NCBI GenBank assembly: GCA_051209155.1
Contig: JBPJGB010000001.1
Reading direction: 5' to 3' (one strand)
DNA length: 64,000 bases
DNA from: Actomonas sp051209155
Lineage (GTDB): Bacteria > Verrucomicrobiota > Verrucomicrobiia > Opitutales > Opitutaceae
Shown here: positions 1 through 11,100 of the stretch, one piece after another
How the letters are laid out: every line of letters starts with the position of its first letter
How positions within the stretch are numbered: the first letter of the stretch is position 1
Translations under genes and position numbers: made by a program
The notes under the pieces: generated by a model
The model's database searches: none
What the model was told of the DNA's origin: nothing
What the model saw: the letters and a program-made list of their open reading frames with translations, nothing else

Positions 1-3000
1 CCGTTGGCCTGAGCGGCCGTGAAGGTTTCGATGGCGGCGTCGCCGTCGGGCACGGCGACGGGCTCGTAGTTGAGCTGCAGGAGCATCTTGGTCGCGAGGG
101 CGCGGATACTGGCTTCGTCGTCCATGACGAGGATGCGTTGGCCGTGGCCACGGGGGGGAAGCTTTTTGGCGGCGAAGGGCGTGCCGGATTGACTGGTGCC
201 GCGGGCGGCGGGCAACCAAACCGTGAAGGTCGTGCCGCGTCCGGGTTGCGAGGTGACCGCGATGTCGCCGTGGTGTTTGCGCACGATGGAGTAGACGGTC
301 GCGAGGCCGAGACCGTGGCCGTCGTGTTTGGTCGAGAAGTAGGGGTCGAAGATGCGCTTGATCTTGTCCTCCGGGATGCCGCAGCCGGTGTCGCGCACCT
401 CGAGCCGCACGAAGCGTCCCTCCGGAAGCGTGGGCGGCAACTCGGCGAAGTCGCTGACGTTGGTGAGACGAAGGTCGAGTCGGCCCTCGCCGCCCATGGC
501 TTGTTGGGCGTTGATGACGAGGTTCTGCACGACTTGGGAGATTTGGCCCTTGTCGACATGCGCCGCCCACAGGTCGGGCGCGACGCGGGTGTCGCAACAC
601 ACTCCGCTGCCGTGCAGGGCAAACTCGGTCACTTCGTTGACGATGCCGGGAAGATCCTCGGCGTTGCACACGGGCGAGCCGCCCTTGGAGAAGGTGAGCA
701 GTTGCAGCGTGAGTTGCTGGGCGCGGCGCACGGCTTTCTCGGCGTCGGCGACGCTTTCCTCGCATTCGTGACCGGTTGGCAGGTCGAGGCGCAGCAACGA
801 GAGGTTGCCCAGCACGACGGTGAGGAGGTTGTTGAAATCGTGGGCGATGCCGCCGGCGAGCAGGCCGAGGGATTCCAGGCGCGTGGCGTCCTGCAGTTGT
901 TCGGAGAGGCGGGCTTCGCGTGCCATCTGGCGTTTGAGCAGGGCGGTTTGGTGGCGCACGCGGCGGCGCAGCACCCGCACCCAGATGATGCCGAGGCTGA
1001 GGACGAGCACCAGCAGAAGGGCGGCTTGGGTGAGGCGGCGCGAGGTCCACCAGGGGGCGTCGTGCAACAGGGCGACGTCGGCGGGCTCGGCCAGTTGCAG
1101 CACATAGCCGGCGGCACTCGATCGGGTCCCCTCGGAGGTCGGCACCAGCACCCCGGTGAGGCGCAGCGTGGAACCGTTGGAGGGGTGGGCGAAGGCGTCG
1201 TTTGGAAAGTCGTGGTGATCGTGGGCCAACTCGGCCTCCATCACGAGGGAGCCTTGTTGCACGGTGTAGCGGATGCGGTCCTTGGTCTCCAGCAGGTTGA
1301 TCAGGGTGCCGGTGAAGGTCGCAAGATGACCGGCCAAACCGGACAGGTCGGTGGAGTCAGGTGCGATTTCGACACTGGCCGGCAGGGGGGCCTCTCCCCG
1401 GGAGCGCAGCAGGGCTTCCCGGAGCACGATTTCGCCCTGATCGCGACCCAGTCGTCCCGCCACCTCAAGGTGACGTCCCCGGGGCAACCGCTTGGTTTCG
1501 CGGGTGTGAACGCGAATCACCTCCTCCCCATCGGCGAGGTAGAGCCAGCGCCCCGGTTGATGGTAGAGGACGGTGCCGGCGATGTTGACGAAGTTGAGAA
1601 CGTTGGCGCCGGGATTGAAGCGTCCGAGGCGCGACACGGGGAGCTCAGCGAGGGCAAAGGGATCGGCCGGCGGGCTGTCGATGCTGTTCAAGAGGGTTTC
1701 ATCGGGAACCAGCAGGTCGATGGTTTCGAGCTGGCGCTGGGAGTTGGCCCGCGCCCGACAAACGCCGACGACCTCGACCACCGAGTGCAGCAGGTCACGA
1801 CGGTTGCGTCGAGACGACACCTCGACGGCAAAGTCGCCTTCCGTGGTGGAGAGCTGGAGGGTGCAGGTGCCGTCGTTGCGGGACACGTCGAAAACGTAGC
1901 CGCGCATGGTGACCCATTGCGCGTCTTCCGAACCGGTCAGGGCGCGCTCGAGGCTCACTTCCCGACCGAGTGGATAGGACAGGGTGCCGATGGCGGTCAG
2001 ACGGTTGGCGTGGATGATGGGCGCAAAATCGCCGGCACGGACGACGCCGCGCACTTCAACAAAGGACCCGGGATCAACGTGTGGCATCGCGGGAGTGCGG
2101 TCGATTTCGATGCCGCCACTCGCATCCGCGACGAAGAACGTGGTGGAATCGGGGTCGCTCCAAGTAACGACACCGCGAAGCGTGGCTTGGTGCTCGCGGG
2201 TGAGTTCAGCTTCGGGCAGTTCGCGCACCCGGGCCGCGAGGTTGAGGAAGTAGCGGTTGGCGGTGGGGCTGGCGCGGTCGGCGGACACCGGTGGGATGGC
2301 GCGAAAGGCCACGCGGCGTAGCGTCGCCAAGGCTTTGGTGTGATCCACTTCGCCGACCACTTCCACGGTTTCGCCGGCATTCACGTAGCGAACCTGTTCG
2401 GTGGTCAGGGTGAGTTGGCTGGACTCATCGCGAATGGTGAGGGTGCGGCCAACGTTTTGATCCACCACCCGGCCGCGGAGGAGGACGGCTTGTCCGGAAG
2501 GCAGGTTGGCCAGTGAATCGATGCTGACCCGCGCCGCCGTAAAGGCGGGGTCGGTTGCGACGTCTCCAAGCACCTCGATGGACTCGACGCCGGGAACCAT
2601 GAGCTGCAGCTCCGTGATCTGCCCGGCGGGATCTTGGCGGGGGGCGAACACGCCCTCAATCCGCACGCGCCGGTCGACCAAGCCATCGGTCAGGCCGTTG
2701 GCTTTCCAAGTGACGTTGGCGGTCATCGTCCGGCCTTGGCGCGAAAGCGTCAGCCGGATGAAGTCCTGGTCGATGATGTCCTGCTTGTCGACCCACGCGT
2801 CCACGGTCACCAAGCTGTTGCGCAAGGCGTCGAAGCCCGACTCGGTTTCGGGCAGTGGATGTGCGGTGGGGTGGCCGCGTCCAACCACGGTGGCCGTGGC
2901 GTGGGCAAAGGTAAGGGCAGTGACCGGGGCGGGGATGACGCCGGTGAACCGGACCCGGTCGCCCGACTGGTAGGGGCGCGGTCCCGGTCCGGGATCGGCG

Positions 3001-3278
3001 TATTCACCCTTCGCGCCGGAATCGATCCACATGATCGTCCAGAACGGATTGTAGTAGAGCACGTCGCACTCGATGTCGTAGGCGAGGTCGGTGTCGGGGT
3101 TTTCGGTGGCGAGATTCCAGAACTCCGTGGTGGTGCGGGCCAACCGCGATGCCGCTTCGCTGGTCGCGGTGGCGGTGACCGGCTCGGCCGCCCATGCCGT
3201 GACGGTAGCCGCCAGGGTTCCGCCGAGCATGCACGCCCGGCGAACGCACCGGTCGAAAAGAGGCGGTTCGAGAGTCAT
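1..3278 (-). CDS. Hybrid histidine kinase with large exported N-terminal region (3' end outside window)
   Basis: At least 1092 residues, running off the left edge. The reading frame is continuous on the minus strand from an ATG at 3278. The N-terminus has a hydrophobic export signal (about residues 14-32), then roughly 700 residues rich in short beta-strand segments that look like repeated OB-fold-type modules (inference). A transmembrane segment follows near residue 760. The kinase core has the motif AHDFNNLL with the phosphoacceptor at His813, and a HATPase domain with DTGCGIPEDK near residue 963 and a GHGLGLATV box. A receiver domain begins about residue 1053 (ILVMDDE) and is cut by the window edge. 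This is a sensor that would autophosphorylate and pass phosphate to its own receiver; the ligand is unknown. No good ribosome site precedes the start. Confidence 0.9.
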   Translation of the reverse strand, partial: MTLEPPLFDRCVRRACMLGGTLAATVTAWAAEPVTATATSEAASRLARTTTEFWNLATENPDTDLAYDIECDVLYYNPFWTIMWIDSGAKGEYADPGPGPRPYQSGDRVRFTGVIPAPVTALTFAHATATVVGRGHPTAHPLPETESGFDALRNSLVTVDAWVDKQDIIDQDFIRLTLSRQGRTMTANVTWKANGLTDGLVDRRVRIEGVFAPRQDPAGQITELQLMVPGVESIEVLGDVATDPAFTAARVSIDSLANLPSGQAVLLRGRVVDQNVGRTLTIRDESSQLTLTTEQVRYVNAGETVEVVGEVDHTKALATLRRVAFRAIPPVSADRASPTANRYFLNLAARVRELPEAELTREHQATLRGVVTWSDPDSTTFFVADASGGIEIDRTPAMPHVDPGSFVEVRGVVRAGDFAPIIHANRLTAIGTLSYPLGREVSLERALTGSEDAQWVTMRGYVFDVSRNDGTCTLQLSTTEGDFAVEVSSRRNRRDLLHSVVEVVGVCRARANSQRQLETIDLLVPDETLLNSIDSPPADPFALAELPVSRLGRFNPGANVLNFVNIAGTVLYHQPGRWLYLADGEEVIRVHTRETKRLPRGRHLEVAGRLGRDQGEIVLREALLRSRGEAPLPASVEIAPDSTDLSGLAGHLATFTGTLINLLETKDRIRYTVQQGSLVMEAELAHDHHDFPNDAFAHPSNGSTLRLTGVLVPTSEGTRSSAAGYVLQLAEPADVALLHDAPWWTSRRLTQAALLLVLVLSLGIIWVRVLRRRVRHQTALLKRQMAREARLSEQLQDATRLESLGLLAGGIAHDFNNLLTVVLGNLSLLRLDLPTGHECEESVADAEKAVRRAQQLTLQLLTFSKGGSPVCNAEDLPGIVNEVTEFALHGSGVCCDTRVAPDLWAAHVDKGQISQVVQNLVINAQQAMGGEGRLDLRLTNVSDFAELPPTLPEGRFVRLEVRDTGCGIPEDKIKRIFDPYFSTKHDGHGLGLATVYSIVRKHHGDIAVTSQPGRGTTFTVWLPAARGTSQSGTPFAAKKLPPRGHGQRILVMDDEASIRALATKMLLQLNYEPVAVPDGDAAIETFTAAQAN

Positions 3279-3483
3279 GGAGGAAAGAAAAGGTGTGGCC
3301 ACGGATCGGCGCCATTGTGCACAGCACCAGGCCAGTAGATCCGGGCCACGAGGGGGAACTGTATGCGTGCACACGCATTTTCTAAGCGAAGAAACTACGC
3401 AGGGCGGTGGGGTGATTTACGCAGGATTTGCCGGAAACACGCCAAGCGTTTGCACGGCGGGCGGGGGCGATCATGCTGCCGGC

Positions 3484-4614
3484 ATGGAAACTCAACCTGC
3501 TTTCTCCCCGCTGTCGCGTCGTCGTTTTCTGGGCCAATCCGTGATGGGTATGGCTGGACTCGGACTGGGGCTGAGTTGGTCGGCGAAGGCGCAGGATTTG
3601 CTCGGCGGGCGCCGCAAACTCGGTGTGGCGCTGGTGGGATTGGGCGGCTACTCCACCGGCCAACTCGGCCCGGCGCTGCGCGAGACGAGCTTGTGCGAAT
3701 TGCGCGGGGTGGTGACCGGTGATCCGCAGGGCAAAGGTCGGCGCTGGGCGCGTGAGTATGGGTTCAGCGAGAGCAGTATCTACGATTATGACACGATGCC
3801 ACGCCTCGCCGAGGATCCGGCGATCGACATCGTTTACGTGGTGACGCCGCCGGGACTGCACCGGCGCGATGTGTTGGCGGCCGCGGCGGCGGGCAAGCAG
3901 GTGGTGTGCGAAAAACCGATGGCGGTGAGTGTGGCGGAGTGCGACGACATGATCGCCGCCTGTCGGGACGCCGGGGTGCGACTCTCGATGGGCTATCGCC
4001 TGCATTTCCATCCCTACCACCAACGGGTGAAGGCGCTCGCGGCGGAACAGGCTTGGGGCGGGCCGGTGGCGATGAACGGCGGCTTTGGTTATCGTATGGG
4101 AACGGGTGACGACTGGCGGGTGGACAAAGAGCTCGCCGGCGGCGGGCAGTTGCCCAACACGGGCATCTACGTGATCCAATCCGCGCTGATGGCCAAAGGC
4201 GGCGAGATGCCCGTGCGGGTGACGGCCAGCGAGCCGCCGAAGACGCGTCCCGACTATTTCAGCGAGGTGGAGGAAACGATCAACTGGACCTTCGAATGGG
4301 CCGACGGCTCCAAACTTGATGGCACCTCCAGCGGTGTCGAAGGCTCCAACCATTTTGCGGCCCGCGCCGCCGACCACACCCTTCGCCTGCAACCGGCGTT
4401 TTCCTACGACCGGCTGCGCATGACGCTCGATGGCGATGCGCTGACACCGCTCGACGGTTTCAACCAACAGGCGCACCAGATGGACGCCTTTGCGGCCGTG
4501 GTGCTGGGCCACGGCGAAGACATCGTGCCGGGCGAAATGGGCCGCCGCGACATGGTGCTCATCGACGCCATCTACCGCGCCTCGGCCTCGGGCGAGGCGG
4601 TGGAACTCGGCTGA
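3484..4614 (+). CDS. Tat-exported Gfo/Idh/MocA family oxidoreductase
   Basis: 376 residues. The N-terminus carries a twin-arginine signal (SRRRFLGQSVMGMAG) ending near SAKAQ, so the enzyme is probably exported folded with its NAD(P) cofactor. The Rossmann domain follows (LGVALVGLGGYSTGQL), then the family signature CEKPMA near residue 142 and the C-terminal alpha/beta domain. Members oxidise or reduce sugars and related polyols; the substrate cannot be told from sequence. The frame is open further upstream to 3091, but that part overlaps the divergent kinase, and the ATG at 3484 gives a correctly placed Tat signal. Glucose-fructose oxidoreductase-like enzymes are the nearest described exported relatives. 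Confidence 0.9.
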   Translation: METQPAFSPLSRRRFLGQSVMGMAGLGLGLSWSAKAQDLLGGRRKLGVALVGLGGYSTGQLGPALRETSLCELRGVVTGDPQGKGRRWAREYGFSESSIYDYDTMPRLAEDPAIDIVYVVTPPGLHRRDVLAAAAAGKQVVCEKPMAVSVAECDDMIAACRDAGVRLSMGYRLHFHPYHQRVKALAAEQAWGGPVAMNGGFGYRMGTGDDWRVDKELAGGGQLPNTGIYVIQSALMAKGGEMPVRVTASEPPKTRPDYFSEVEETINWTFEWADGSKLDGTSSGVEGSNHFAARAADHTLRLQPAFSYDRLRMTLDGDALTPLDGFNQQAHQMDAFAAVVLGHGEDIVPGEMGRRDMVLIDAIYRASASGEAVELG

Positions 4615-4624
4615 TCGGCACGAC

Positions 4625-5065
4625 CTAGGGCGCCGGCATTTCCTTCACCGGCGTCGTCACCATCCACTCGATCCCGAAGCGATCGGTGAGCATGCCGAAG
4701 CTCTCGGACCAGAAGGTCTTGCCCAGTGGCATCGAAACCGCGCCGCCCTCGCTGAGGGCGGTGAACGCCGCCTCGGCCGCGGGGGCATCGGCCACGGTCA
4801 GCGACAGGGTGAAGCCGCCGCGGCTGCGGTCGTCTTCCTTGCAGCCGTCGGAGGCCATGAGGTGGGACTCCCCGACGAAGAAGGACGCGTGCATGATCTT
4901 GCTGGCAAAGCCCTCCGCCAGCATGCCCTCGGGCGGGCCATCCGGGCTCTGGTCGTAGCGCATCATAAACTCGACGCGCGCCCCGACGGCGGTCTGGTAA
5001 AATTCAAGGGCCTCGGCGCAACGACCGCCGAAGAAGAGGTAGGGTTCAACGAAGGGAGGATTCAT
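4625..5065 (-). CDS. VOC family protein (PhnB/glyoxalase-like)
   Basis: 146 residues, convergent with the Tat oxidoreductase with only 10 bp between stops. The N-terminus PYLFFGGRCAEALEFYQ and the later GGFTLSLTVADA and DRFGIEWMV segments match PhnB-type members of the vicinal oxygen chelate superfamily, which form small beta-alpha-beta-beta-beta dimers. No classical glyoxalase metal set (H/E/H/E) is evident, so an enzymatic reaction cannot be assigned. Length is normal for the family. Confidence 0.85.
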   Translation of the reverse strand: MNPPFVEPYLFFGGRCAEALEFYQTAVGARVEFMMRYDQSPDGPPEGMLAEGFASKIMHASFFVGESHLMASDGCKEDDRSRGGFTLSLTVADAPAAEAAFTALSEGGAVSMPLGKTFWSESFGMLTDRFGIEWMVTTPVKEMPAP

Positions 5066-5138
5066 ATGGGGTGAAGTTCGAGAACCCTACGTCTGAACCT
5101 GGAACGGACGGACACCCTTTGCCGCTTTTTTGAAAAAA

Positions 5139-8100
5139 TCATTCTCCGGGCGAAAATCCGTCCGTCGTGCCCGCCTCCGGGCGGTAAGCTCCGGTGCGGG
5201 TGGTGCCGGCGCGCGTGTTGTAGAGTTCGATCACGCGCAGCAACTCGGAGAGATTGAGTCGGCCATCGGCGTCGGTATCCGCATTGTGGTGACGAGCGAG
5301 CCAGATCGATTCGGTGGGGGCGGTGAAGGTATCGGTGCCGAAACCATCGTCCGTGAAGTCATCCTGGCGATAGGCGCCCGTGCGCTGGCTACCGTGACGA
5401 GTGTTGTAGAGTTCGATCACGCGCAGCAGCTCGCTCAATGAAATGCGTCGGTCGCCGTCCACGTCGGCGCTGTGCAGCACGCCGCGCCGAATCCGCAACG
5501 GATCCGGTCGGGCCATGATTTCGATCGATTCGCCGTTGATGGTGGCGGCGGCCATTGCGGCGAAGGCGAAACTCCCGACGGAGGCGGGCGGGGTGAGGGT
5601 GTAGTCGAAATTGATCTCAGTGTCCGTGGTGCCCGACCAGGTCCATTCCGCGAGACTTGTGCTGGTCGCGGCGGGACTCGTGGTCGCGGTGCTGGGACCG
5701 GGTGTCAGGGTCCAACCTTCCGGCAGGAGAACGGACCAGCTCAGGCCTGAGGTCGCCCGAGTGAGGCTCAGTCGATTCGCCACGGTGTAGCTGTCGGGTT
5801 GGTCGTCGGGACCGGTTGAGGCGATGACGCGGTGATTGCCCGTGTAAATGGACTCGCCGTCGGTCGGCACCAGCAGCGTGCCTGGGGTAGCCCAAGTGAC
5901 GCCAAGCGGATTGGTTGCTCTGACCTGATAGGTGCCGACGTTGGCGGCTTCGATGTCGGAGAGCGTGAGCGAGGCGCCGGTCTCGCCCGGCAGTGCGACG
6001 CCGTCCTTGAACCACTGGTAGGTCAGGAGACGACCCGCGATACCGGCGTCGAGCACCACGGTCTGGCCGATCGAGCTCACAACGGTAGTCGCGCCGCCGT
6101 TAGAATCAGGCAGCGGCGATCGCAGACTGATCGCCCGTTGCAGCGCCCCGGAGACTCCGAGGATCAGACTGCCGTCGGCGCGGGCGGTTGCGGCGGTCAC
6201 CTCTTGGTCGAGACCGAGGATCGTGAAGTCCGAGTCCTCGAAACCGTCCGCCCCGAATTTGGTGATCGGCTGCAAGGCCGCTGGGTCGCCGATGATCCGG
6301 GTTCGGCGACCACCTGCCACCAGCACGTCGCCGGACGCGAGTGGCAAGAGATCGAAGTCTGCCTCGGCGAGATGGAACGGCGACGATTCGGCGCGGCCCA
6401 CGTCGAAGAAGCCCTCGGCGGGAGAGCCGTCCGGGTTCAAATGATGCAAACCGAAGTCATCCATGACCCACAGGCTCTCGTCATGGCCCAGCGCCAGGGC
6501 GCGGATGGTGGTCAACTCGTCGAACTGGGTCGCGTAGTCGACGAGGATGACGCCGTTGGAGGAGAGTCTCAACAGCACCGGGCTGTGGTCGGTGAGGTGA
6601 TTGCCTCCCACCACGATGTCGCCGTCGCGGGTCTCCCATGCGTTCACGATTTCCAGCGCGGCGGAAGCAAAGGGCGGAACGAAGGTGTCCACCACGCCAC
6701 CGGTGGCGGTCAGATGGAGCAGGTGCAAATCCGGATCGAGGACCGAGGTCGGGCCAAAGGAGCCGCCGATGAGCACCTGTCCGCTCGGCAAGGCCCGCAC
6801 GAAAGCGGTGGTGGCGAAGTCGCCCAAGCCGGTCCAGCCGGGCGGCGGAGCAAACGTGAGATCGAGCGTGCCGTCGCGGTTGAGGCGGGCCAGTCCGTCG
6901 CGGGGGGTGCTGCCAATCCAGTTAAAGTCGCCGGTGATCAGCATCTTCCCGTCGACCTGTGGTTCGATGTTGCGGATGCGTCCGTCCACGGAGGGAGCGT
7001 TAAAGGTGTAGTCAATCGAGCCGTCGGTCTGCAGGCGGACGATGTAGGGGCTCCAGGCGTTCTGCACGTGAGTGAAATCGCCCACGATCACCGGACGTCC
7101 GTCCGGCTGGAGCCACAGGTCGTAAGCCCGACGTCGATGGGTCGGCAAAAGGGACATGGTCGGGTCGACCGCAAAGTTGGTCGTGAGCCGTGTGATCGCT
7201 TCGCTTGCGCTGGTGTCGTTGCTGCGAGCGGCGGCGACCAACGGCCGACCGGCGAAGTCGAGCGCCACATCGGTCACGGTGTTCAGCGTGTTCCAGACGG
7301 GGAGGTTCTTCATCCGGCCGTCCGTGAAGGTGTGATAAAGGCGCGTGCTGCCGATGAGCAGGGACCCATCCCGCACCACCGCGGTGCGAATGCGGTCGTT
7401 GGCGGGCGCGCCTTCCCCGGCGAAGCCACCGTCCATGACGCCGTTGGCTGCAAAGTAGCGGCGCCAACGGGCCCGCTCGGGCGAGCCCCCGAGACCGGTG
7501 ACGTAGATCGTGTAGTTCGAGCCCCAGCGCAGGTCTCGCAATTCGGAGAAGGCGGAGAGGTCGGGATTAAATTCGTTGTCGAGGGTGCCGTCGGGGAGGA
7601 CCCGGATGAGTCGAAGCGCGTAGCGGGACTCGGCTTCGATCCACGTTTGGTGGCCCACGAAGATGGATCGATCCCAACTTACGGCGAGGGTGGGGATGGA
7701 GGCGTCTGTGGTCGGCAGCTCGGCCGTGAAGGTCGCGTCCAACCGGCCGTCGGCGCCGAAGCGGAACAGGTGTCGCACGGGACCGGAGGGTGATTCGAGC
7801 AGCGAACCCGCGCCGTAGATGATTCCCCCGGAATCGACGACGAAGCGGGTGAGGGAGACGTCCCCCTGGAAGCGTTGGAAGGTGGAATCGAGCGAGCCGT
7901 CGCGATTGAAACGCAGCAGCGGGGTGAACATGGCTCCGGCCTCAAACCGCCCCCCCACCAACACCTTCCCGTCGTCGAGTTCGAGAATCTCGACGATGTC
8001 GCCCTCGATGGTCGTGTCGGAGGTGAAGGTGGTGTCGACGGTGCCGTCGGCGTGCACGCGCGCGACTTGGGACGTGTTATGCCCGCCCAGGGTATCGAAG

Positions 8101-11100
8101 GACCCTGCGATCACGAAGCCACCGTCCGCCGTTGAGGCGACCGCGTTCACCACCGTGATGCCGCCGCTAAGCGGCACCACCCAGGCGGGATCGATTTCCA
8201 TGAGGTCGGGTTCCGCCGCAGGATAAACGGTGAGGCGGCCGCGCGGACTCGTGATCGTCAGGCTGCCGTCGCCCACGGTCACGTCGTAAAGACCGCTGTC
8301 ATGGAGATCCGCCGCCGGGATGACCAGGTTGCGTTCGGTGGCGCCTGCGATCGGGAAACCGTGTTTGCGCCACTGGTAGGTGAGGTTGTCGCCCTCGACG
8401 TCGGGGCTGAGCGTCACGGTTTCGCCCGCGCGAGCGGTGGTGTCGGCTGGTCCGTCGCGAAAGACGAATGGTTGGGTCAGGGTGAGCGTGAGCGGACCGC
8501 CCCCGGTTGAGCCCGGGTCCCCGGTGGCGACGATGCGGTAAGTGGTGCCGGCGGTGACGTTGAACGATGCCGGGAGGGAACTTTCGGTGAAACCGACCAA
8601 GGTGAGGTCGCCGAGATCATCGCCCGTGTAGATGAAGACCTTGGGGAAAAATGAGTCGCCGCTGGATTCGATTTCCGCCCGTCCGTCGGCTGGCGCGGTC
8701 CAGGTAAACCACACCGAACGATCGGTGGTGAGGCCGCCGTGTTGCGGTTCGTCGGTCTCCCGAGTGGCGAAAACGTTGTTGGTGCTGATCGAACCTCCGC
8801 CGGCTGGGAAGGCTTGCGGCGTGGCAAAGGCGTCGTTGCTCAGGTCCAAGGGGCGCATGCGGACCAGGGCGGTTTCGGGTTCACCGGGCACCCGGAGGTT
8901 GCGACCGCCGACGAAGAGCTGGTTGTTGTGCCAAGGGAGAAAGTAGTTGATGCGACCTTCGCTCGAATATTCCGCCTCGACCGCCGCGAAGGTGTTGTCC
9001 CTGACGCCGCTGGTTTCGAGGCGTTGGGCGTGTCCCCGGTAGCCGCCGATGATCCACTTTTCGTCGGGTTGGACCCAAAAGGCCGTAGCTTGAGTAGGCG
9101 TGCCGGTGCCGGCGAAATTGAGATCCACTTCACCCTCGGCGGTGAGCCGAAGGTAGCCATTGCGGGTGCCAAACTCGGTGTTGAGTTGAGTGCCGCCGAG
9201 CAGCGCCAGTTTCGAATCCGGCAGGACAGCGACTTTCGAGACCCCGGAAAAGGCCGTGCTGCCGCCACTGAAGCTTTCATCCAGACCGCCGTCGCGGTGC
9301 AGGCGCGCTAGACCAGCGAAGGGTTTGTCGTTCACGCTGGTAAAGTTTCCGCCGACCAGGATGGAGCCGTCGGCCTGCAGGGCCAGCGATTCGACCGCCG
9401 CCGCAACATTGGTGTTGAAGCCGTCGAAGGTGGCGGAGGAATCGAAGGTCGGATCCAATGTCCCGTTCGCGAGCACGCGCCAGACGGCGTGGCCCTGCAG
9501 AGAACTCCAGCCGCAGACCAACATCCGTCCGTCGGGCAGCAGCAGACCGTCCTGCAGGTCCCAGGTCGCCGAAGTGGCGTTGACCAGTGACAAATCAAAG
9601 GTGCCGTCGGCGAAGGTTCGCGCGATGCCCCGGCGCGCCTGTCCGGCGAAGGTGTGAAATCCACCGATAAACACCATGCGTCCGTCGTCTTGGCGGAGCA
9701 TCCGGTGCACCAGCCCGATGGCGGTGGTCGCGGCGGGCACGGCCGGGTCGAGTGAACCGTCGGACAGCAGGTGGGCCACGTTTTGGCGGACCACGCCGTT
9801 CACTTTGTCGAATGAACCGGACACCCACATGGAACCATCCTGATCCATTACTTGGTCGACGACTTCCCCGCCGTTCCCGAGATTGACCTGAAAGGTGGCA
9901 TCGGCTTGCCCGCTGAGGTCGTAGCGAACTACGGCCGGTCCGTCGATGCCGCCCGTGGATCCGCCGGTGACAAGGCGATTGTTGCCGGCCGGGAAAAGGA
10001 AGAACGGCTGGTCTGGTGCGGTGACGCCGGAGGGATAAAAGGAGGTGTCCAGCGAACCGTTGAGATTGAGACGAATGAGCGGCGGCAGCGGATAGGCGGC
10101 ACCGGCGACGATCAGCTTGCCGTCGGCCTGCTGCCAGAACCGCGGATCGTAGACGGGGACGGCAGTGCCGGGTGTGAAGCTGGTGTCGACCGCGCCGGTG
10201 CTGGTGAGGCGGTGAAGGTGGGGCGCTTCGGAATTCGTTCGAATGCCAACCACCACCTTTTGGTCGGATTGACCGAAAACCGCAATCGGCTCGCCGGGCA
10301 GGGCCTCCGCGAGTTGGAAAGCGGTATCGAGTGCCCCGTCGGGCAGCAGCCGCGCCACGCCGGGGCACGCGAAGCCTTGGTAAGTGGTGAAGCGTCCAAC
10401 GACGAGAATGGAGCCATCCGTCTGCCGGGTCATGTCGAGCACATCCCCGTCGAATCCCCAGCCCCGGGTGAAGGTGTTGTCGATGCTGCCGTCCGGGTTG
10501 AGGCGGATGAGGCCGTTCAACGGTGCGTAAGCGTATCCGGCCACCAGCAGTTTGCCGTCCGGCAACACCACCATCCTTCTGATCGCCGAAAGTTGTGGTC
10601 GCTGCTCATACCAGTCGGTGTCGACTTGGCCATCGGCTTCGAAACGAACCAAGCCCTGGTAGGCGCGGTTGCCAACGTGGACGGTGAAGGCACCGGCCAC
10701 GATGATCTTTCCGTCGGGCTGCGCCGCCACGCCACTGGCAATACCGTCGACCGCGAGGCCCGGGTTGAAGGAATCGTCCAGGACACCTTCCGGCGTAATG
10801 CGAGCTGCGAGCGTGTGAGGCGTGCCGCCGACGTTGTCGAACGAGCCGGCGATGATGACCGATCCGTCGGCCATCCCGACTCCGTCGTAGGCGGTCCCTT
10901 GACGATATGAAAACCTCGGTGCAAAGGACGAGTCCACTTCCATGATGTTGGGGAGCTCGGCCGGAGCCACAGCCACCCACACGGGATCGGACGCCAGTTC
11001 GCTCTCTCCCGCGGTCACCGTGACGGTGTAGTGGCCCTGATCCTGTGCGTTCGCTTCCGCGATCGTCAGCGTCGAAGTCGTGGCGCCCGGGATGGCGTAG

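Noticed and set aside
138..2321. 727-codon open frame on the plus strand
   Set aside because: It is antisense to the left-edge hybrid kinase, whose minus-strand frame shows clear HisKA, HATPase and receiver motifs. High GC makes long antisense frames common.
5832..7793. 653-codon plus-strand frame and its neighbours up to 11.7 kb
   Set aside because: All antisense to the delta-60 protein; the repeat pattern of that protein produces repeated shadow words.
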